Origin: Fistularia commersonii
Lineage: Eukaryota; Chordata; Actinopteri; Syngnathiformes; Fistulariidae
Length of the DNA: 64,000 nucleotides
Assembly: GCA_037954325.1 (NCBI GenBank)
Contig: JBBMNZ010000021.1
Span: forward strand, 13,814,616 to 13,878,615
Direction: 5' to 3'
Every line of letters starts with the position of its first letter. Positions within the stretch are counted from its first letter, which is position 1. This document shows, one piece after another, positions 1 to 10,904 of the stretch. Position numbers and translations under genes: made by a program. The notes beneath the pieces were generated by a model. It made no database searches, was not told the origin of the DNA, and saw only the letters and a list, made by a program, of their open reading frames with translations.

Positions 1-1314
1 ATACTTCGGGAAAACTTCTTTATTCGCTAACTATTTCTTATGCCGGCGAGCCGAGGAAGGGCCGCGGATTAGCATGTAGATTTTCCCGGGTTTTCATTTT
101 ACAAGACGGCCGGCGTGGACGACAGATGTCGATCTGTTAACCGCGGTAAATTGGAGATGTGTTGAATGGACCTGATTTCTGGCGCCGTATTTGCCAAAAA
201 AAAAAAGCGATGCTATAGTACGGACGAAACGCCTCGTGGCTGAAAATCAGCGTTTAAAACTCAAAACTCTTAAGTCTTAATTCGGATTCAGCAAAGTGCA
301 CGGTCACAGAAAAGCTTCCTCCTCCACACTGGGCCTTTCAGACCGACACTGCAGAGGAGGAATTCTTTTTTTGGGGATTTGAAAAAAAAACATGATCAGA
401 TCTTATTTCAACCAAATATTGATTAATTCGTTCATTCTTTCACTCTCTACGCCGCTCATCCCGCAGTCAAGGTCGCAGTTTCCAGTCAGACAAACAACCG
501 CCTGCCTGTCTTTTCAGGGCAGTTTTAGGGTCTTCCATTAACTTCTCGCATGTTTTCGGATGATGTTGGGGAAACGTGAGAACCAGCGGAGACCTGAGCA
601 GATCCAGGAACGAAACTGAACAGGGACCTTCGTGCTGTGAGGAAGAAGCACCGAACTTGCAACCCTCAACCAACCATAAATGAGTTACACGGGGAAAATA
701 AGCCTGAGAAAAGAGAAAACAAGAACTTATTCCTGCATGACCGCTCTCTGCAGGGCTCCGAGTAGATACCGGTCCACTTTGGATCCCCTCTGAACCTTTG
801 CACGTGCAAAGTCGACGGGCCCGCGAGCCCCGCTGTTTGATAATCGGGCCGTTGAGAAAGACGGCTGGCACGTCGCGCCAGTCTTCGCGCTTCTCGGCAT
901 CAGAGCGTGAGGTTGCGCGAACGGGGCAAAAACTGCAAAGTGCTCTGTCAAACAGAGAAAACGCGTGTCCACCAGAGCAAATATTGGTGAGAAGATACCT
1001 CTCAGATAGATGTGAAACCAAAAAAAAAAAAAAAAAATTTTTTGACCAATCAGGTGTTTGAGAAAAGCTCCTGTTGGAAAACATTAAGTAGAGACGTGAT
1101 AATTTTGATGTTATTTGTATTTCTTTACAAACCGCCTGCAAACTGTTATCAACCCACCTTTGACTGTATTACGCTTCCCACACTCTTATACAGTACACTT
1201 AACACTTTTGGATAATTATAACGTACAATAAACATTGAAACACAACACAAAATGTACAGTAAAAATCCTAAAAATGTAAAAAGTCAATAGAAATTATATT
1301 TGGAAATAAATCCA
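1..1314. other. Unrecognised noncoding-looking DNA
   Basis: No gene is supported here. The stretch has short A and T homopolymers (for example about 1020-1040) and a 224-codon open frame on the minus strand at 467-1141. That frame reads through a poly-T run and shows no domain, so I do not call it. Toward the right end the DNA becomes AT-rich before the transposase relic that follows. Confidence 0.5.
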
Positions 1315-1594
1315 ATGGTTCATCGCGCTTTAATAATATCGTAAAAACTTGCCTTTGTCCTTATGATGTTGGAATCTCGTGTTTCTTCCTGCAATCGGCC
1401 ATCCACACCGCCAAAGCATTTTCCATTTTTACAATTCATTTGTTTGCTTCGTCTTTCTTAATGGAAAGAATTGTAGATTCATTGATACTTTAATGGCGGC
1501 CAACTTCAGCAAATCTTCTGCCTTTCTTTAACAAAGCGAGAAGTTTTGTCTTATCAGCGTTATTCAGCATCTTCCTGCTACGCTTGGGGTCCAT
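1315..1594 (-). pseudogene. Tigger/pogo-like transposase relic (N-terminal part)
   Basis: Read from an ATG at 1594 leftwards, one frame gives a CENP-B/Tigger-type helix-turn-helix. It starts MDPKRSRKMLNNADKTK, then has the LLALLKKGRRFAEVGRH helix, then SINESTILSIKKDEANK, then MENALAVWMADCRKKHEIP. In the Tigger/jerky family this order (HTH, 'NEST-I-SIKK', then a 'W--DCRKK--P' segment) forms the DNA-binding region. The frame stays aligned across three internal stops: one after GRH, one after DEANK and one after IPTS. It is therefore a dead copy that decayed mainly by substitution. The DDE catalytic domain is not visible to the left. The recognition rests on remembered family motifs. Chance is unlikely because the motif order and spacing hold over about 90 codons. 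It is probably unrelated to the pogo-type element near 22.1 kb, whose encoded protein starts differently. Confidence 0.72.
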
Positions 1595-1643
1595 ATCAGA
1601 CTTTCGGGTAGATGCTGGGCATTAAGGAGGCATTGTAGAGCAT

Positions 1644-2650
1644 CTTTTTACTCTCTTGTTATATAAAGAGCCCATTTAAAAATATTATATATATATCAAA
1701 ATATATTCATTTTTAAATACTTTTAAATATATTCATTTTTAAGTATTTTTAAATATATTTATATTTAATATATTTATTTATTTCATACAAATATAAATAT
1801 ATTTAATTTATCCGTGTGAGATCTGGCGTGGGTACAATGGTAGGAGCGAGAGTTCGCAATTCTTGGTATCTTTGTTTAGCAAAGGAGATCTTGTATTTTA
1901 TTTAGTTCATAAATTGAATTTTAGTTTGAATTTACTCCCTTTTATTTTTCAAGTTAGGCTTGAATATGGCTATTATTCGAACATTGCTACTATAGCGAGG
2001 GCGCGAAAAGTCAAAGCGCGAAGTAGCTCGGGTACGCTGTGTGTGAAAATAAAGGCCGTAGAGATATTTGACTTTTCCTTTCATCTGTATCACATATATC
2101 CTGTTTTGAATAACAAAAGAAAAGGGATTGCTAGCGGAGTTTGTGGTTAGAAGGGCTCTTTTTACTCTCTTGTTATATAAAGAGCCCATATAAAAATATA
2201 TTGATTTAAATAATTTTATTTTTAAATATTTTTAAATATATTCTTAAATATATTTATATCTAATATGTTTATTTATTTCATACAAATATAAAGATATTGA
2301 ATTTATTCGAATGAGATCTTGCGTGGGTACAATGGTAGGAGCGAGAGTTCGCAATGCTGGGTATATTTGTTTAGCAAAAGGAGATCTTGTATTTTATTTA
2401 GTTCATTAAATGAATTTTAGTTGAATTTTACTCCCGTTTATTTTTCTTTTTATGCTAGAATATGGCTGTTATTAGAACACTGCTATCATTGACTATTACT
2501 AAAGTCAAACCGGGAAGTAGCTCGGGTACGCTGTATGTAAAAATAAGGGCCGCGGAGATATTTGACTTTTCCGTTCATCTGTATCACATATATCCTGTTT
2601 TAAATAACAAAAGCAAAGGGATTGCTAGCGGAGTTTGTGGTTAGAAGGGC
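1644..2650. repeat. Tandem duplication, two ~0.5-kb units
   Basis: Two adjacent units (about 1644-2157 and 2158-2650) share sequence along their whole length at an offset of 495-514 bases. Landmarks in both are CTCTTGTTATATAAAGAGCC, the GCGTGGGTACAATGGTAGG block (1828 and 2322), the AAGTAGCTCGGGTACGCTGT block, and CTAGCGGAGTTTGTGG at the right. The copies differ by scattered substitutions and small indels. Each unit begins in an AT-rich hairpin region, in which GGGCTCTTT (2153-2161) pairs with AAAGAGCCC (2179-2187). A weaker echo, TTATATAAAGGCCCCGTATAAAA, lies near 3053-3075. No coding capacity is convincing. It could be a satellite dimer or a duplicated mobile-element fragment. Confidence 0.8.
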
Positions 2651-3480
2651 TCAGTAGCGGGTTGTTGTTTAGTATGTAAATAGGGTCCTTCCGGTGCAGC
2701 CCGCCGCGCTCATGAAACGCATGAAACTGTCAAAGCGAGCGCGGCGTACCAGATGTACATCATAATTCTGCTCCTTTGTCCAAACCTCGCCGACGGTTTG
2801 AGTAATGAGGTGCAATGCGAGCCACGTGAGACGTCCCGCTGCTCCGAATGCCCGAACTTCTAACTTCTTTTTTTTTTTTCCGTCTCTCTCCGACGCTTTA
2901 ACGTCAAAGTGACGTGATGGATGTCTGTACGCTGTCATCTGCTCCAGGTACGGCACATCCGCGAACCGCGGGGACGCTGCCCATCTGTCGGGGCGCCTTA
3001 AAGAGACAGAAGCTAAAGACGGCTCGATTCGGGCGGATGATGAACGAGGGGGTTATATAAAGGCCCCGTATAAAATATATTTATTTTAGAATAGCGGCTT
3101 ATAAAGATCCGATGTCACTGAGTAGCGGGGAATCTTCATGCCGCCATAGAAGTCATGGTAATGGCCCGCAGTGATGATTCCCGAGCAGCTCCGGAGCCTC
3201 GCTATTATTCATGCGCTGGTGTGCGACTGGAAAACCGCCATCAGTCAAACATCTTCAGTGCCGATCATCTGCTGTCATCGGCCTCCTCCTCCTCCTCCTC
3301 CTCCTCCTCCTTCTCACCCCCCGGTTTTCGTGCAAAGACGTTTGCAGCGCAGTTCAGCCGAGGGTTTGTTACTGTCCTTTCTCTGGATACCCGTCTTCCT
3401 CGTCACGCAAAACTACTTCAGTCGAAGTCAGGAGAAGGCGAAACAATTTCTCTCTGACGGCAACTGCTCTGTCACGCTTA
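2651..3480. other. Unrecognised DNA with CCT-trinucleotide run
   Basis: No gene is supported. A (CCT)n run at about 3282-3310 makes long serine, proline or leucine stretches in three overlapping frames, which explains the open frames there. A poly-T tract lies at about 2867-2879. Confidence 0.5.
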
Positions 3481-3782
3481 CTTATATATTTATTATATGT
3501 TTGTATATAAATATATAATTATTATATTATATTATAATTATTAATTATGATTATTACAGTTATGTACATAATATGATATATATTATATTATATTGTATTG
3601 TATTATATTATATTATATTATATTATATTATATTATATAGATATATTACTATACAAATATCATTATATTATAATATAATTATCAATTATTATTATTACAG
3701 TTATATATATATATATATATATATAAATAATATGATATATATTATATTATATTGTATTATATATATATATATATATATATAT
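3481..3782. repeat. AT-rich simple repeat (TATTA/TA tracts)
   Basis: The segment is almost pure A+T. It holds TATAT/TTATA pentamers and two (TA)n runs at about 3705-3725 and 3757-3782. The second run abuts the left end of the Tc1/mariner-type element. Confidence 0.85.
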
Positions 3783-3783
3783 A

Positions 3784-4204
3784 CAGGACTGTCTCAGAAA
3801 ATTAGAATATTGTGATAAAGTTCTTTATCTTCTGTAACGCAATTAAAAAAAAACAAAAATGTCATTATTCTGGAAACATTACAAATCAACTGAAATATTG
3901 CAAGCCTTTTACTATTTTGATATTGCTGATTATGGCTTACATCTTAAGAAAACTCGAAAATCCGATCTCAAAATATTAGAATATCATGACAAAGTATTTT
4001 TTGTTTTTTAACAAAGAAACAAAAAAGAATTTCCCTATAGGGATCAATAAAGTATATCTTATCTTATCTTATCTTATCTTATCTTATCTTATCTTATCTT
4101 ATCTTATCTTATCTTATCTTATCTCATCTTATCTTGTTTTTTTAATTGCATTACGGAAGATAAAGAACTTTATCACAATATTCTAATTTTCTAAGACAGT
4201 CCTG
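3784..4204 (+). mobile_element. Tc1/mariner-type nonautonomous element (MITE)
   Basis: The two ends are inverted copies of each other. The left end starts CAGGACTGTCTCAGAAAATT at 3784, and the right end read backwards from 4204 starts CAGGACTGTCTTAGAAAATT. The match continues for about 68 bases with only a few differences. TA dinucleotides flank both ends (3782-3783 and 4205-4206), as expected for Tc1/mariner insertion, although the left flank is itself a TA run. The interior has no transposase. It carries a short LINE-type tail (4031-4135), so a second insertion happened inside it. From memory, this terminal sequence is widespread in fish and other vertebrate genomes. Confidence 0.85.
4031..4135 (+). 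mobile_element. LINE 3' tail with (TTATC)n, nested in MITE
   Basis: The core is TTTCCCTATAGGGATCAATA, then AAGT and a run of TATCT pentamers. This is the typical end of a heavily 5'-truncated fish LINE: a small CCC..GGG hairpin, an AATAAA signal, then a short tandem tail. The exact clade (Rex1/CR1-like or other) is not determined. Confidence 0.65.
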
Positions 4205-4206
4205 TA

Positions 4207-4703
4207 CACACATACATTTTTTTTCTTACCACTTGGTCGCTTTTATTTGTTAAATTTTTAGCGTTTCTTATAAATCTGTATTTTGTGCCCAGTAATGGAC
4301 TTAAATAAAATGATATTTTTATTATTTTTATACTTTTCCTCAGAGGTAAGCAATAACAAGAAAACATACGCATCCATTGGCTCATCGGCTCTCAATCACA
4401 TCATTTAATTGCCAGCTTCTAAATGACTTTTTCTTTAAACGTTACTTGTAGGAAAAACAAAAATTAACCTTCAGTTTAACACAATTCTTTCCCGATTTTG
4501 TCAGAAATAGAAGCGGTGCGAGGAGTGAGTGGGGCGGCCGAGTGTTGGAGTAAATAAGGCTGGATAACAGCTTCTCTCTGTGTGTCTCTTTCGCTTTGTA
4601 AACAGTGTGACTGAGGCTTGGGCGGGACCCCGGATCCCAAGGTTGAGGGGGTGCCTGCTGATTGGTATAGACATTTCCTATACAGGGACCGCCACCTGCT
4701 CCA

Positions 4704-4744
<41 letters not shown>

Positions 4745-6254
4745 CTATCCTCTCGGGGCAGATGGCACACACCTAACATGGGCGAATCAGGAGCCACAGA
4801 AGTGATTCTTTGCTGCCACCGTGCTATCTGATTCAACGGGATAACCTTTTACAGCGGGGAAAGGACACACAAAGACGGCGTCGGCTTTTCCTCCGTGGCC
4901 GAGACGGAGGGATTTTTTAACTTGCTTTTTTTTTTTTTTTTTGTGGCGGATCCGCCCGTTTCTGATTCCAGTTAGAAGTTTGCATTTAATCTATTTTTTA
5001 TGCCGAGTACAGAGGATCGGGGAGGGGGTCTGGGAATCAACAGGCCCCGCCGGTCGTGCATGGAAATATACTACCCTGTTAACACGCTTCGATCCAAAAC
5101 CCGAATCGTTTTTTTTTTTTTTCCCCCCCTGCAACCTTCCAGCACGAATCACGTAAGCGAGCGTCACGTAAAGACCAAGGCCGTGTCAAATCCGGCTCGA
5201 CAGAAGTCCATAATGCCAATGTGTTTGGGGGGGGATGTGGAAGGAAAATATCACCCGCGACGTGGCATTTAAATAAGACCCGAAATTGGTTTCGCAACTC
5301 CTGAATAATCTCAAACTTTGCATAAAGGGAACGCGCCGCCGCCAACCCTCAAGTGATCAATGCTCGCATCGTATTTCACCGGAGCCTGAAATTATTGCTC
5401 TTTTTTTTTTTTTTCCCCCCTCCAAAGAACAAATATCTAAAATAAAACAAATGTCACGGAGGTTTACGTCTATTAAAATCACCCAGAAGGAATTTCAGCG
5501 GCATTTCCTTCTATATAACAGAACACTCATAAAGACGCTATACATCGTGTTGCGTCGCGATGAAAAAAAAAAAAAAAAAAAAAAAAAAGGATAATGATTG
5601 AATTAAAATCCAACACGGGTCTTTATGGTGATTGCTGGGGTGGTGAGTGTGTGTGCTGCATTGTGACAATAATACATAATAGACCTGCCAATAGCATTTA
5701 TTTCACGCTGTGTTTAATTCTGCAGGAATAATGATAAAAGGAAACAATCAAAATGTGTGAACACAATAAAGCGAGCGATAGAATGAGCTATTGCTCTCCC
5801 ACAGGGACTGATGTAGCCCTGACTGGGGGCCGGCTGAATAAATCACCCTCCTACTGTAGCTCACGACCTCGCGCTACTTCACTGTTTCTTTGTTGTATTC
5901 TGGAGACTTCAACCCGAGTACGTGCACAGCTCCCGGACAATAGATATATATCTTTTTGTCCCCCCCCCCCCCCGTCTGGTTGGATTGAAGAGAATTGCCG
6001 GCATTTGTTGCTGAAAATGACATTTTAATAAAAACCAATAATGGCAAAAAAATGGCAAAAATGTTTGCTGTGCTCGGAGGGAGGGAAGTGAACAGCCGGT
6101 GAACTCCCTGGATATTTTCCTTGTCCTCTTTTGGGGGAATTACAACAGCAAATGTGACTTTTCTGGACTTTGCACTGGGAAGTCTGGTGAACCAGGTTCT
6201 TCTGGTTCTCGTTGAAAGGGATCTTCTCCGCGTCCTCCAACTTCCTGTTCTCCT
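4207..6254. other. Unrecognised DNA with CA tract and homopolymers
   Basis: I see no gene. It holds a CA microsatellite (4705-4742), poly-T runs at about 4926-4942, 5108-5122 and 5401-5414, a 26-base poly-A at 5563-5588 and a poly-C at about 5960-5973. The ORFs here overlap these tracts. Confidence 0.5.
4705..4742. repeat. (CA)n microsatellite
   Basis: Nineteen uninterrupted CA dinucleotides. Confidence 0.97.
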
Positions 6255-6345
6255 CAATTCAAGATTCAAGGCTTTTATTGTCATGACACAGAGTGCAACG
6301 GAATTTAGCAGTAGCAGCTCTCGGGTTCAAAACCAAATTTCGACA
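6255..6345 (-). mobile_element. Retroposon 3' end, antisense
   Basis: The plus strand reads TCAAGATTCAAGGCTTTTAT then TGTCATGACACAGAGTGCAACGG. Read on the minus strand it ends in ACAATAAAAGCC followed by TTGAATCTTGAA, a polyadenylation-like signal plus short tail that recurs in fish retroposons. The family is not resolved. Confidence 0.45.
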
Positions 6346-7728
6346 ACACAACGATAGCAGATCCTACCCAGATCTTCACCATCCCTCCTTTGTCCACGTG
6401 CGAACCATCTCGCCATCGCCGACGTGGCCGTGACGCTCGTCGGTTTGGCGTCTGGACACTTTTGGATTGCGTTTTCTGTTTGGAAAAAGCCAAAAACGCA
6501 ATTAGCGACTTCATTTTGTCACCATAATGGCACTATTGTTATCCAAACACCGCCAACAAGGTTGCACATTGTTGGAAAAAAAATAAAAATTGAAGAATAA
6601 ATCTGAAACACAGCCTGCACAGCACACAACTCCCAGCTACCTTCACACAGCCCAGAGCCGTTTAACTTTTTAAATGGACTTAATGTGGATTACAGTGGAC
6701 ATATGTTACCTCTGCGGCAGACAGATAACGCTTCACCTGGAAAAAAAAAGGAGCCTGATCCCCACAGAGACAGAAGAAGGGCTGCTGGGGAAAAACGGAT
6801 ACAGAAAAAAGTGAAAACGAAAAAGCGTCCGTTAATAACCCGCCTTCTTCCGCTCTGCGGCAACAGTCCGACGCAATGTAGATCTCTGGCGTCAGCGCTT
6901 TTCCACCCGAAAGCCGTTGACGGGATGCGATCGCGATTCGACGGCCGTCTGCCTCGACCGGCTGGGGTCGACGGAGGGAGAAGGACGGAGATGGAAAGCA
7001 AGAATGTGAAAGATCCAGGGTTGGGGATCTATGGCTTCTAATAACAGTAGCACTGACACTTACATGGTAATTGCTGAAATTATACGTTAATAGCTTCGAT
7101 CTTCATGGCGAGACGCTGAAGTGGATCAAGCCAACTCTCCGCCCACCTGCCAAAAAAAAACAACAAAAAACTGGTAAATGAATGACAGACCCCGAGAACC
7201 GTTCGGACCAAGAGTCTGCTGGCGCCTGCAGATAGACCAGACCAAAAAAAAGGTAGATGTAAGCTCTGTAAAAAATAAATAAATGCATAAATAAATGAAA
7301 AAAATAAAATAAAAATATAATTATAAATAAAAATAAAAATCCAATTATAAACATAAGCAGTAATCAATGCACTTAAAAACACTAAAAATACTTTTAAAAT
7401 AAATGATAAGAATAAAAATTATGGATGGATTAAAAAAACAAATAAAAGCACATGAAAATCAGTAAATAAATTAGTCGTTATGCTAATATTTCTTGGCAGA
7501 ATATTTACAAAATGTGGAAGTGTGTGTGTGTGTGCAAGAGAGGCTGATTTCTCAATTATACATTCAAATATTGTTTCAGATGTGATTATGGTTTGTTCTC
7601 TGCGTTCTCCATGTTTCCGCCGTATGCCTGCATAGATTTTGTATTTTTGAAAAGTTTCTCTACATTTGTATGTTAATGCGTGGTTTGTAAACCTATTCTA
7701 TTTTGTTTCATAAACAGGCTAACCTGCA

Positions 7729-7730
<2 letters not shown>

Positions 7731-7760
<30 letters not shown>
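7731..7760. repeat. (TG)n microsatellite
   Basis: About fifteen TG dinucleotides. Confidence 0.93.
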
Positions 7761-7763
<3 letters not shown>

Positions 7764-8068
7764 AACTCATTCAGAGCTGTATGCTTCTTCTGCATGTACA
7801 TTTATTTATGTGAGTGTGTTACCGTGTACGAAACCTCGCCCATTTCTATGGAAATCAAACGCGGCAGTGGGCACATATTTACGCATTTTGCTGTTTTGCC
7901 TCTCTTCAATCAACAACATGCATAATTACCGTGGTGGCGTTTGGTAATCTAGTGGGACCTAAATATTGTAGTCGTACAAATCCTTCATTTGTATTCAGTT
8001 GCAACAAAAAGCATCAAACATGGTTTATCACACACACTGCCCACCAGCCCCAGCCTTCCTTGTCGACA

Positions 8069-8108
<40 letters not shown>
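8069..8108. repeat. (CA)n microsatellite
   Basis: About twenty CA dinucleotides. Confidence 0.95.
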
Positions 8109-8109
<1 letters not shown>

Positions 8110-8339
8110 CCTACCCCACTCAAGAAGGACAGAGCGGCTGTGGAACCAAAAGCCCGGCTGATTAGAGCAGCAAGGCATGCTGAGATCTGGGCTTGTCATA
8201 AATGGTTTCCACTTCCAGGTGCTGCGGCCGAACACGCCGGGAGGCAACGCCGCCGAGCCCCGGGGTCGGCGCAGAGGACGAAATGAAGATCTTTCCCTTA
8301 TTTCCCTTATGTCGCTAAACACGGAACTCTTCTCTCCGT

Positions 8340-8446
8340 TGTCTGTGGAGGTTCTCAGTCGTCCGGGTCGCCGTGAATTCTTGTGGAAATCTTCTCATCA
8401 AACAACCAGGAAAGATTCACCAGCAGATCCAACAGGTTTCACCCCT
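8340..8446 (+). mobile_element. Foldback-element fragment, left piece
   Basis: The sequence GTGGAGGTTCTCAGTCGTCC then GTGAATTCTTGTGGAAA matches the left end of the foldback element at 51,966. The following CAAACAACCAGGAAAGA and CCAACAGGTTTC match that element's middle (near 52,365 and 52,430), so an internal part is missing here. Immediately right of this piece the antisense L2 tail begins, and beyond the L2 a second match to the same foldback element appears (9306-9350). Confidence 0.6.
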
Positions 8447-9262
8447 TTACCTTTTACATTACATTACATTACATGACATTACATTACATTGCATTTGGCA
8501 GACGCTTTTATCCAAAGCGACTTACAATAGAGGACATAGGGACTGCAAATACACTTGCAAATACACGATGCACAGGAAATATACAGAACAGTAAGCTTGG
8601 GTTAGTGAGGCTTTTTTTGTTTTTTGACAAAGACATAAACAAACGTACACACACACACACACTGCATAGCCTAACTTGCTGCCTAACCTGATCTGGGGAA
8701 TCAGCGCAGTAAAAAGTCCTGAAAGAGAACAGTTTTTACCTGTTTCTTGAAGGTTGAGAGAGATGATGCCAGTCTTGTTGCTTGTGGAAGTTTGTTCCAT
8801 CACTGAGGTAGTAGAACTGAGAACAGTTTTGCCTGAGATCGCTTAGAGCGAGCAAAAGGTACTGCTAGTAGGTTTGTATTAGAGGAACGCAGCTCTCTGC
8901 CGGGAATAGAAGGTCTAATCATTTCGGTCAGATATGCTGGACCTGTTCCTGAGGTGGTTTTGAATGCCAGGGTCAGGACCTTGTGCTTGATCCTGGCAGC
9001 TACTGGTAGCCGGTGCAACTGGATGAACAGAGGTGTAACATGGGCCCTTTTGGGTTGAGTGAATACCAACCGTGCTGCAGCATTCTGTACCATCTGCAGT
9101 GGTTTTATTGCACAAGCAGGTCGTCCAGCTAGGAGGGAATTGCAGTAGTCCAGGCGGGAGATGACCACGGCCTGAACCAATAGCTGTGCCGACTGTTGGG
9201 TCAGGTAGGGTCTGATTTTCTGAATGTTGTACAGCACAAATCTGCAGGTCCGGGCAGTTGAA
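8447..9262 (-). mobile_element. L2-clade (UnaL2-type) LINE, 5'-truncated
   Basis: Read on the minus strand, this is the 3' part of an L2-clade LINE: reverse-transcriptase C-terminal coding sequence, a short UTR with a CA/TG tract, a hairpin CGCTTTGGATAAAAGCG (8503-8519 on the opposite strand) and a TGTAA pentamer tail (about 8454-8490). In eel UnaL2 the same hairpin, with its GGATA loop, plus TGTAA repeats is what the reverse transcriptase recognises. The 5' end stops at TCCAACCATATTAC (minus strand), the same place as the sense copy at 19.36 kb. Beyond it a roughly 20-base near-repeat of the end (TTGAAGTAATATGG, about 9263-9290) occurs on the plus strand. No clean target-site duplication is visible. 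Confidence 0.88.
8701..9262 (-). pseudogene. L2 LINE ORF2 C-terminal fragment, broken by a stop
   Basis: The minus strand encodes the region C-terminal to the reverse transcriptase core: FVLYNIQKIRPYL, then VISRLDYCNSLLAG, then LQMVQNAAARLV, HVTPLF, LHRLPVAARIKHK and RSQAKLFSVLLPQ. This order is characteristic of fish CR1/L2-group LINEs. In the sense copy LLPQ is followed by WWNKLPEATR. Here the first tryptophan codon is TGA (plus-strand 8800-8802), after which the frame continues WNKLPQATRLASS to a stop at 8701-8703. There is no ATG, and the fragment lacks the endonuclease and the catalytic YADD region. It is not expected to make a functional protein. Confidence 0.85.
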
Positions 9263-9296
9263 GTAATATGGTTGGAATTGAAGTAATATGGTATGG

Positions 9297-9350
9297 CTTT
9301 TCACGTGCCAATCCAGGTAATCCCACAAAGTTGCTCTTTTGTCCCAACGA
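9297..9350 (+). mobile_element. Foldback-element fragment, right piece
   Basis: CCAATCCAGGTAATCCCAC then GTTGCTCTTTTGTCCCAAC matches 52,494-52,540 of the foldback element. Together with 8340-8446 it brackets the L2 fragment, which suggests the LINE inserted into an older foldback copy. Confidence 0.55.
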
Positions 9351-10904
9351 ACGACCCCCCCGTCAGTAATAGCATCTAAGTGCTGTTACTGTTTGGAATA
9401 TATTGCAAATGAACACACACTTTCCCCCTCTTCCCATCCTGCGTGATAGAAACCTCGAATCTTCTCCAAAGTACGCGGGCGCTCACGGTTCGCAGGTTCC
9501 AAAGGGGCGTGGCTTGAAAATAATAATATTAATAATTATATAGTTATTTTTATTTAATGCACCTTACCCAGCAAGCATTTTGCTGGCATATAAATATACA
9601 CAAAATGCAGATTTAAAAGAAAAAGAAAACAAGAAAAAGTGATAAAAATTAAAAAAAAACTAATATAAATGAATTTTTAAAAAAAATCTACTGATCCACT
9701 GCAGCTTCTCAATATGCATCATCCATTTTTATTTTTTTATGAATATTAATAGTATGATTGTGACACGTCAACTATTAGCAAGTGACTATTAGCACAACTG
9801 TTTTATCGATGGGAAATCTCCCTTTTGAGGAAGAAAAAGGCAGAATTTCACCGCCGCCGCCGTCACCAAGCGCTTGCTCATTGTGGAATGTAGGATTTCT
9901 GTAAATACTTTCAAAATAAATGTGCGACCCGGACGTGCTCTGTGTGGAAAATGCCATCAGAAAACTGCAATATAAATAGGATCTGACTCAAAGAGAAACT
10001 CCAGTACGACTTCGGGAAATCTTAATCTTCCAAAATTATGAGCGCGTCTCATCAATACACATGCACGCCACAACACAAATCCCCACAATCCCACACTGCC
10101 GGAGGGCGACTATTTGAACCAGTGACATTTGGAGCCTTATTACATGCTCACAACACGGCACAACAAACAAGAAGACCAATTTCATTTTTTTTTTTTTTTT
10201 TTTTTCCTTTTTCTATCCCTCTTCTGCCTCCTCGCTGTCATTTTCCTCCCTCTTTCATTGTGTTTGGGATTGAGGACGAGGGTCGGGGAGGAGGGCCGCG
10301 GTAAACAAGAGGAGAGAGAGGGAGAGAGAAAGAGATTAGCGGCGGCTAATAATCTCCTCTTTCAACACGTGCGGCTTCATATTTCCAAATTAAAGTGGAC
10401 CGGAGGAAAAGGGGCTTATAAAACATTAAAAAGCCTCTGGCTCCTCCATGGCGCCGTGCACATCCCACTCTCTCCAGCCGTGCCCTGGGGGCCTGCGGAG
10501 TACTATGGAATTCACAGCGCTGGAGTAAACTAAAGCCATACATCACCCAACGGATCGGGCCCTGGGAGAGGGGCCTGAGCCACTCATTTTGAGGTTAAAC
10601 AATGTAATTTGGATCTTGTAAGTGCAATTTATTTTGCCTGTCAGACGGAGGAGGCATTGAAACATTTTCTGTTTTTTTCCTTCTTTTCCTCTCCGGTAGA
10701 TAAAGGGAGGATGTTTTTGGGGGGGGGGGGGGTTGAGGGAGCAGGGCCTCGAAGAGATGAGACATCTCGGGGCCATTTCCTTGTTTTGAGAGGTAAGGGG
10801 AGAGAGGTGGGGGGGTCGGGGGAGGTAATCGCCTCCTGGAATTGCCATCGAAGCCGGGGTGATTAAAGAGAAACGTATTTAAAGGAATCTGGAAATCAAA
10901 AAAT
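9351..10904. other. Unrecognised DNA with T and G homopolymers
   Basis: No gene is supported. AT-rich sequence lies at 9520-9760, a poly-T tract at about 10186-10205 and a poly-G at about 10717-10732. The block at about 10350-10520 looks complex and low in repeats and could be single-copy, but I cannot assign a function. Confidence 0.45.

Larger units (their letters stand above)
6346..8339. other. Unrecognised DNA with TG/CA and A-rich tracts
   Basis: No gene is supported. It includes an A-rich AAAT-type stretch at about 7265-7460, a TG tract at about 7731-7760 and a CA tract at about 8069-8108. Apparent proteins such as VCVCVC and THTHTH runs are translations of these dinucleotides. Confidence 0.5.

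Noticed and set aside
467..1141. 224-codon minus-strand frame
   Set aside because: It includes a poly-T-derived FFFFF run, shows no domain or repeat of motifs, and its length is reachable by chance in low-stop sequence.
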